Positions 1 through 6,200 of a stretch of 19,194 bases of DNA are shown one piece after another; positions within the stretch are counted from its first letter, which is position 1; every line of letters begins with the position of its first letter. Under the pieces are notes generated by a model, which was given only the letters and a program-made list of their open reading frames with translations, searched no databases and was not told the origin of the DNA. Source of the DNA: Acanthaster planci (taxonomy: Eukaryota; Echinodermata; Asteroidea; Valvatida; Acanthasteridae); NCBI RefSeq assembly GCF_001949145.1, contig NW_019091391.1, forward strand, positions 9,240 through 28,433. Reading direction: 5' to 3'. A program made the translations under genes and the position numbers.

Positions 1-32
1 CCTAACCTCAAGTCGGTCATTGTCCATTGTAG

Positions 33-261
33 GCTGGTGGTGGAGTTCCCGCCCACTGGCGGAGCCATCCCCTCCTGGACGTTCCGCACCGTCAAGCTCC
101 TGCGCTACGTGACGGCCTTCGACTACTTCATCATGGCCTGCGAGGGCATCTTTGCCCTCTTCATCCTCTACTACATCGTGGAGGAGATCCTGGAGATCAA
201 GGTTCACCGCCTCTCCTACTTCAAGAGCACCTGGAACTGCTTAGATGTCATCATCATTGTA
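33..261 (+). CDS. PKD2: PKD2 exon A: end of TOP domain, S2 and start of S3
   Basis: The acceptor AG is at 31-32, preceded by a consensus CTAAC branch point at 3-7; the donor GTAAGT is at 262. The first base completes a split codon (phase 2 intron upstream), probably an Arg conserved in the family. The exon reads [20 protein letters not shown], then the S2 helix around [19 protein letters not shown], then [17 protein letters not shown] and [10 protein letters not shown], the first half of S3. The match to polycystin-2 is continuous and unambiguous. Frame is open upstream to base 1, but the branch point and acceptor argue that 1-32 is intron. Confidence 0.93.
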
Positions 262-3200
262 GTAAGTATTGATTGTGTGGACCTTATGCATGAAGGGAAG
301 AGGGCGCTCTTTACCCCAATGAGAAGGCAAGTTGACCGCCAGTACATTTTACAGACCTACATGACCACTGTCAAGGTCAGCCGACCACTGTCAAGTGTAT
401 TGTATTGGCTTTGTGCATGATGCAAAGAGGGCGCTCTTAAGTCCAACCAGGAATGCAAGCGTCGTTCATTCCTATAATAACTTTTCACCAAGTATTTTCA
501 TTCATTCGAATAACAGTGGATAGTGGTAGCACAAAATAGCCTCTTACGATGTGGCCTAGACTATAAAATTTGGTTTCACGGATGCTTGAGTTGAATAGTT
601 GTCACCTTTTAGAGGACTCAGGACTGCTAGGGATAATCAGTGAAACAACAGTGTTACTTGGACATGCACCTGACCGACGATGCTCTGCTAAACCTTTCGT
701 CAGGTGTCGGTCCTGTGCATGGCCTTCTATGTTTACCGAGCCATGAGAGTGGACGAGATGATTGAAGACCTTCTGAGCCGGCCTGACCAGTACGCTGACT
801 TCGAGTTCCTGGGCTACTGCCAGTCCATCTTCAACAATGTGATCGCCGTGGCTGTCTTCCTGGCTTGGATCAAGGTAAGGGGTCAAAGGTCAAACCTCGT
901 CCAGTCGGTAATAGCCTCGGTCATGTGATTACAGCAGAGTTAAGCTGAATGCCGAGGGATGGAGCTGGACAGGAGTAGAAAATTCTTCCCCAAGCAAAGT
1001 CAAGGCCGGTTGGTTCAGTTTGTAGAACATCCTGAATATTAGTCAGTATACTCCAGGTTCAGTTTGTTTTCAAAGGTGAGTAAACATTTTTACATAATTG
1101 TGCCAAAACATACAAAATAAGTCCAACATACCCCAAAAATGAAAAAAAAAAGGTTAGATAATAAACATTTTTTGGCCCATGTAGCTAGCTGCTTGATAGT
1201 GGAGAATCCTTTTTGTGTTGTGGCATGGTACCAACAGGTGTTTAAGTACATCAGTTTCAACAAGACCATGAACCAGCTGTCCTCCACCCTGTCCAAGTGC
1301 GCCAAGGATGTGGGCGGCTTCACCATCATGTTCTTCATCATCTTTTTGGCCTACGCCCAGTTTGGCTACCTGGTGTTTGGTACCCAGATCAAGGACTTCA
1401 GCAGCATCTACGACTGCATGTAAGTGAAAGACAAGGCATCAGGCTCTTATTGCCTTCTTGCGTACACTGTAGAGGGCGCTATGCAGTATATTTCCAACAG
1501 CCAAGTGCTTAAGTAGAGCTGATGGCATGTAAATACCAGTTTTGACACACTTGAATATACTCCTGATACATAGATGCTGTAGTTATCCCAAAGAAATACT
1601 CAAGGACTCAAGTTTAATTTGGACTTTGTTGTATCTCTGCCAGTTTCACCTTGTTCCGCATCGTTCTGGGTGACTTTAACTTCCATGAGCTGGAGGAAGC
1701 CAACCGTGTCCTGGGCCCCATCTTCTTCATGACTTATGTGTTTGTGGTCTTCTTTGTTCTGCTGGTGAGTACCTTCTTGATTAATGGCCATTATTGCCAG
1801 CAAAGCGCAGGGTCGTCGTCGTGGCCTATTTGAGCAGTGTCAGTCCAGACTACTGTGGCAACTAATTGAAAGCGGCCACCAAGCCGTGACAGCCTCCTTG
1901 CAGTTGCTGTTGCTTGGCTGGGTTTGCGGCTTCATCATAGCAGCCGTCTGACTGTTGTAAAAGACGAAACTGTTGTGGTAAAAGTGGCCCTGGAGGCTAC
2001 CTTCCTGTCTTGGCCTCTTGGCGTGTTTGGCCACACGCCTTGTGGCCTTTTGGGGTCATCCGTCATGCTGACAATGCTTTGACATCTGTAGCCTCCCAAA
2101 TAATAATGTATTACAGTTTCTTAAAAACAAATTCTTTGTGTCTTGCAGAACATGTTCTTGGCTATCATCAATGATACGTACAGCGAGGTCAAAGCGGACA
2201 TCGCCAACCAGAAGTCGGAGTTTGAGATCACCGACTACTTCAAAAAGGGCTACGAGAAGATGGTGGGCAAGCTGAACTTCAAGCGGGACAAGATTGCCGA
2301 CATCCAGGAAGCGTTGGCACACGCCGACGCCAACGCTGACCAGCATCTGGACTTTGACGAATGGCGCCACGAGTTGAAATGGTAAGACCAAGGCTCTGGA
2401 AAATTCCATCTCACCAAATCCCTGAAAAGTAAAGCTGTTCTATATTCCTCACCTTCTAGAACTGATTACTAGAGCTTTATTGGTACCTGGTTTTTATGGC
2501 TTGGGTCAGTCTCTCATCAGCGTTTGTAACTAACATTTCCTCTATTCGTCCGCCCTAAGGAAAGTCAACTTTTGTGATAAAATGAACTTCCAAGAACCGG
2601 TGCTCAAATCTAGTCCTCTCTCTCAATTGCAACTTGATTGATTTGTATTTGATTCCTTTATTTTCCCGTTCCAGTCGTGGGCATGCCGATGCTGAAATTG
2701 AGGCAGTGTTTGCCAAGTACGATGTGGACGGTGACCGCATCCTGGACGCCGAGGAGCAGATGAAGATGGCCGCCGATCTGGAAGGACAGAAGGTACATAG
2801 GAGCCATTTGACAAATCTTGGATTCGTCTTTGGCTTTGCCTTCGTCTCTGACCGAAGAAATATTTAGAAGTCTTCAAAGGCCAAGCAAATTCAAACGATA
2901 GTGTACTTTTGATATTCCCATAGCAGAGCTAATATCAATTTTTACCCAGAGTCTCAAAGAGGGGTGCCCAAAATGTCCTGACTTTATGTCAATATATCCT
3001 CGGCACAATCTGAATGAGCTTACACACTTTCATTTGGACAAATGGTCCGAAAACGTCTGGTGTGAGACCACAAGAATAGCTCTAGAAGCTTTCTTGCTAG
3101 GAACCATCTTGAATTCTCCCTACTTCACGGTGGTGGAATGTAACCCTGTTCGCTAAGAGACCAGTGGTGATAAGCGTACACCATTGAAATGCTTCGGAGG

Positions 3201-6200
3201 TTGTACATATAGCAGAGGAGTGGTGGAATCAACAGCAGATATTTTGTTCTGTAACTTTCAGTGAGTAACAAACCCCAAGTAAGCTAGCAGTTCTTGGGCT
3301 CTACCATCCTCTGTCCTTCGCAATACTTCCAAACCTGGGTTTGAAGGACCTCGGAATGTGAGACCTGCTCTCACCTAGAGGGTAATGTCTTCATGCTTTC
3401 TTGCACCTTTGCGTTAGACTGACCTGAACAACCAGTTGGCCGAGCTGGAGGAAGCCCAGATGGTAAGCTCTAACCGACCCCAGACGGCTGGTCGGAGCAA
3501 GAGCCGGGTCAGCTTCAACGACGGACTAGACAGCGATGACGAGGATTCCCACAGCGGAGGGGGTCGCGGAGGGGTCAGCGGTGTCTCCTACGAGGAGTTT
3601 GTCGTGTAAGTCAAGCAAGAGTAAGACAACTTTGACCTATAGAGGGACGCAAACCAGAGACCCTTGGCCAAGTTTTATTCATGAGCCTCACAGGGTGGTT
3701 TGATCATCCTTGCAAATTTCAGGCTGAGCCGGCGTGTGGACCGTATGGAGCACTCCATCGGCAGCATCGTCTCCAAGATCGACGCCGTGCTGGTCAAGCT
3801 GGAAGCCATGGAGCGGGCCAAGCTGAAACGCCGTGAGACCATGGGCAAACTGCTGGACAGCATCACAGAGGTACAGGCTGGCGATTGAATCCCCACCCCA
3901 AATCCCCAACTCAAGACAGTATCGTAAGCCTGTAGAATCCATTGAGATGTCACCAAAGTTGTCTTGAAGAACTTTCAGTTCATTTTCAGTTTAAATGTCA
4001 TTGATGATTTGATTTGAGCGTTAGACTCCTCCAGACAAAACACGAGAATATAATGTAAATATTCATAAGGCAACTTGTCATTGATTATTGTCTTATAATT
4101 ATACATTTTATGGAGAACCGAGTGGGGCAAAGTAACAAAAACCTTTACAAAGCAGAAACCACTTACCAGTTAAAATGTCATGTGAAGTGCATTGCTAGGA
4201 CTGGTTCTCTGCAGATTTTCGCTTACCAGATAGATTTGTTTAGCAGTGTTCTATGCTTAGAGACACAGTGAATGTGAGATGGAGGTTGTTTATGTGTGTT
4301 TTGCATTTCCCTCCATTTTTGTTGGTCGTTCCTTTTGCTCATTGTCTTGACCAATGTTGCTTGTGTATCACGCATGCCTAACCTCCAAAGGAGAAAGAAA
4401 TTAAGCAAGCCTATAAGACCACTATGGGCTTGCCTTCCCGGTCAGGTTCCTCGGCTTCTGCCTATAGCGACTACGACGAGGTATATCATATGTTAATCAG
4501 TGCACCGTTCCTAACGGCACCACGTTACTGAGTAATCAAATGCCTCCGTGTTGGCATTCTTCTGCACCATGTCAAGCATGAGAAATATTTTGTTTCCGTT
4601 TATCATCTCTTGATCAATTCTCTTGAAATTTCTAAGCGTTATGCAACAGAATAATGTATCATTCACGGTTTGGTTTGCCTTTTTTTCCTTTTTGTTGTGC
4701 AGTGAGCTTGTATCCAGTGTGTGCACTTTTTCTAATGTCTTCACTTTTGAAAGTAAATTTCCTGCTTAATATTTTTAGTCCCAATTCTCTGATCAACCTG
4801 CACTTGTTTATAACCCATGTCTGACTTTGATTTGCTCAACTCTGTGGCTTTGGTAAACACGGAGCTCGGTTGCCACAGTCATCATGCTATGTTTGCAGTG
4901 TTCGATTTGATACAAAAATTCTGCACCAGCCTTTCTGACTGTGAGTTGTGGATACACAGTGCGTTCCGAAACAAGCTTTAGCAGAAATGCCCTGCTTATG
5001 TATGAAATAAGATAACAGACTTGGCTATTGATAACAACAGACAATACTTGCAAAAAAAATGGAGAAAAAAGCACACGTCATTTACAAGTCCAACTGAACA
5101 TGATGAACAAAGTCAATAAATTATAAGTCACTGTAAAGATTTTTTTTTTACAAACTTTTAACTGGCCTTATCACCAATTTTAAATCAAGAGTGAGGCACC
5201 CATGTGTTCCGATGGGTAGTTCTGAGATATATATGAAAAGTAATGTTAGTTTTATTGCCCAAATGACTAATATTTTACAAAGTGAGGCTAGAACTGTCAT
5301 TGTAGTGAAATAGCCAGGCTCCTTCCCATTTCAGAGTGATCAGTGAATAAAGTTGATGTATGTGATAATTCATGGTCCGACTTTTTTCGTGTCGCATCCC
5401 AGGACGAGAGCGGCGGGGGTAACGTGAAACGAGAGCAGATGGAACGCCTGGTCCGCGAGGAGCTGGAACGCTGGGACTCGGACGCTTCATTCTCTCAGAC
5501 CACCGGGCGGGCGGCTAGCCGTGGGGGCAGTGCCCAGCGCTCTCGCCCTGGTAGCTCCGGATCCCAGAGACTCAGCCTTGGGGTAGGTGCCCAAGAAATC
5601 CTGTCCAGTGCTCTTCATTTTAGCGGCCGGTCCCCACAGTCCTTGAAAGCAACCAAGAACGAGATTTTTGTGACATGAGATCAAAATATTTGCACTGTAA
5701 ATGTGCAGAACTTGGAACATTTCACGTCAAGTGAAACACACCACAGATGTTTTGTGACGTCAATTTCACTGGGCGTTCACATTCACCTGAAGTATAAACC
5801 ATCCTTTATTGTAGGTACTTCAGAACTCTTCAGAGGCTAAGCAGCATCTCTACACCATTCAGCAGTACCAGTACACCATCGTTAAGTTTCTTGCTTGTAA
5901 CTTTTAAACAGTAGCCAGAGTTCCAGCTGAATTCTAGCTGAAAGTTTTTTGCAGTCACTTGCTTTTTTTATACAGGGCTGAAAACAGGTTTTTTTTCTGA
6001 CCAATTGCTCGAGATTATTGCCAGAGTTTGGAAATATTTCCTATTTAGCGACAGTGATGACTGACAACTAGAAGCCTGACTCCATAGCTTTCTTGCGATT
6101 CAATGTTTCTGGCATGGTTTCCTCGCTTTTGTCCAGAATGCCAGCAGAAGTTCAACCAGTTTGTCCAGGGATGCCAAAAGTCGCCAGTCTGAGGTACTCG

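Noticed and set aside
1-32. Open frame extending from base 1 into the first PKD2 exon
   Set aside because: CTAAC branch point at 3-7 and a pyrimidine-rich AG at 31-32 mark an intron end; the translated residues before it do not resemble polycystin-2.
3463-3483. Strong donor-like GTAAGC inside exon G, with CAG 21 bases later
   Set aside because: An intron of about 21 bases is not credible, and ending the exon at 3462 would put the next exon out of phase. Reading through keeps the acidic CK2-like linker and YEEF, both conserved in the family.
4446-4480. Alternative acceptor CGGTCAG for the cassette exon
   Set aside because: It gives 35 bases, not a multiple of three, and would shift the frame of the conserved exon I.
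5115-5351. AATAAA hexamers in the long PKD2 intron as a gene end
   Set aside because: The conserved exon I follows directly and continues the frame; no strong downstream GU element was recognised. Intronic polyadenylation remains possible but unsupported.
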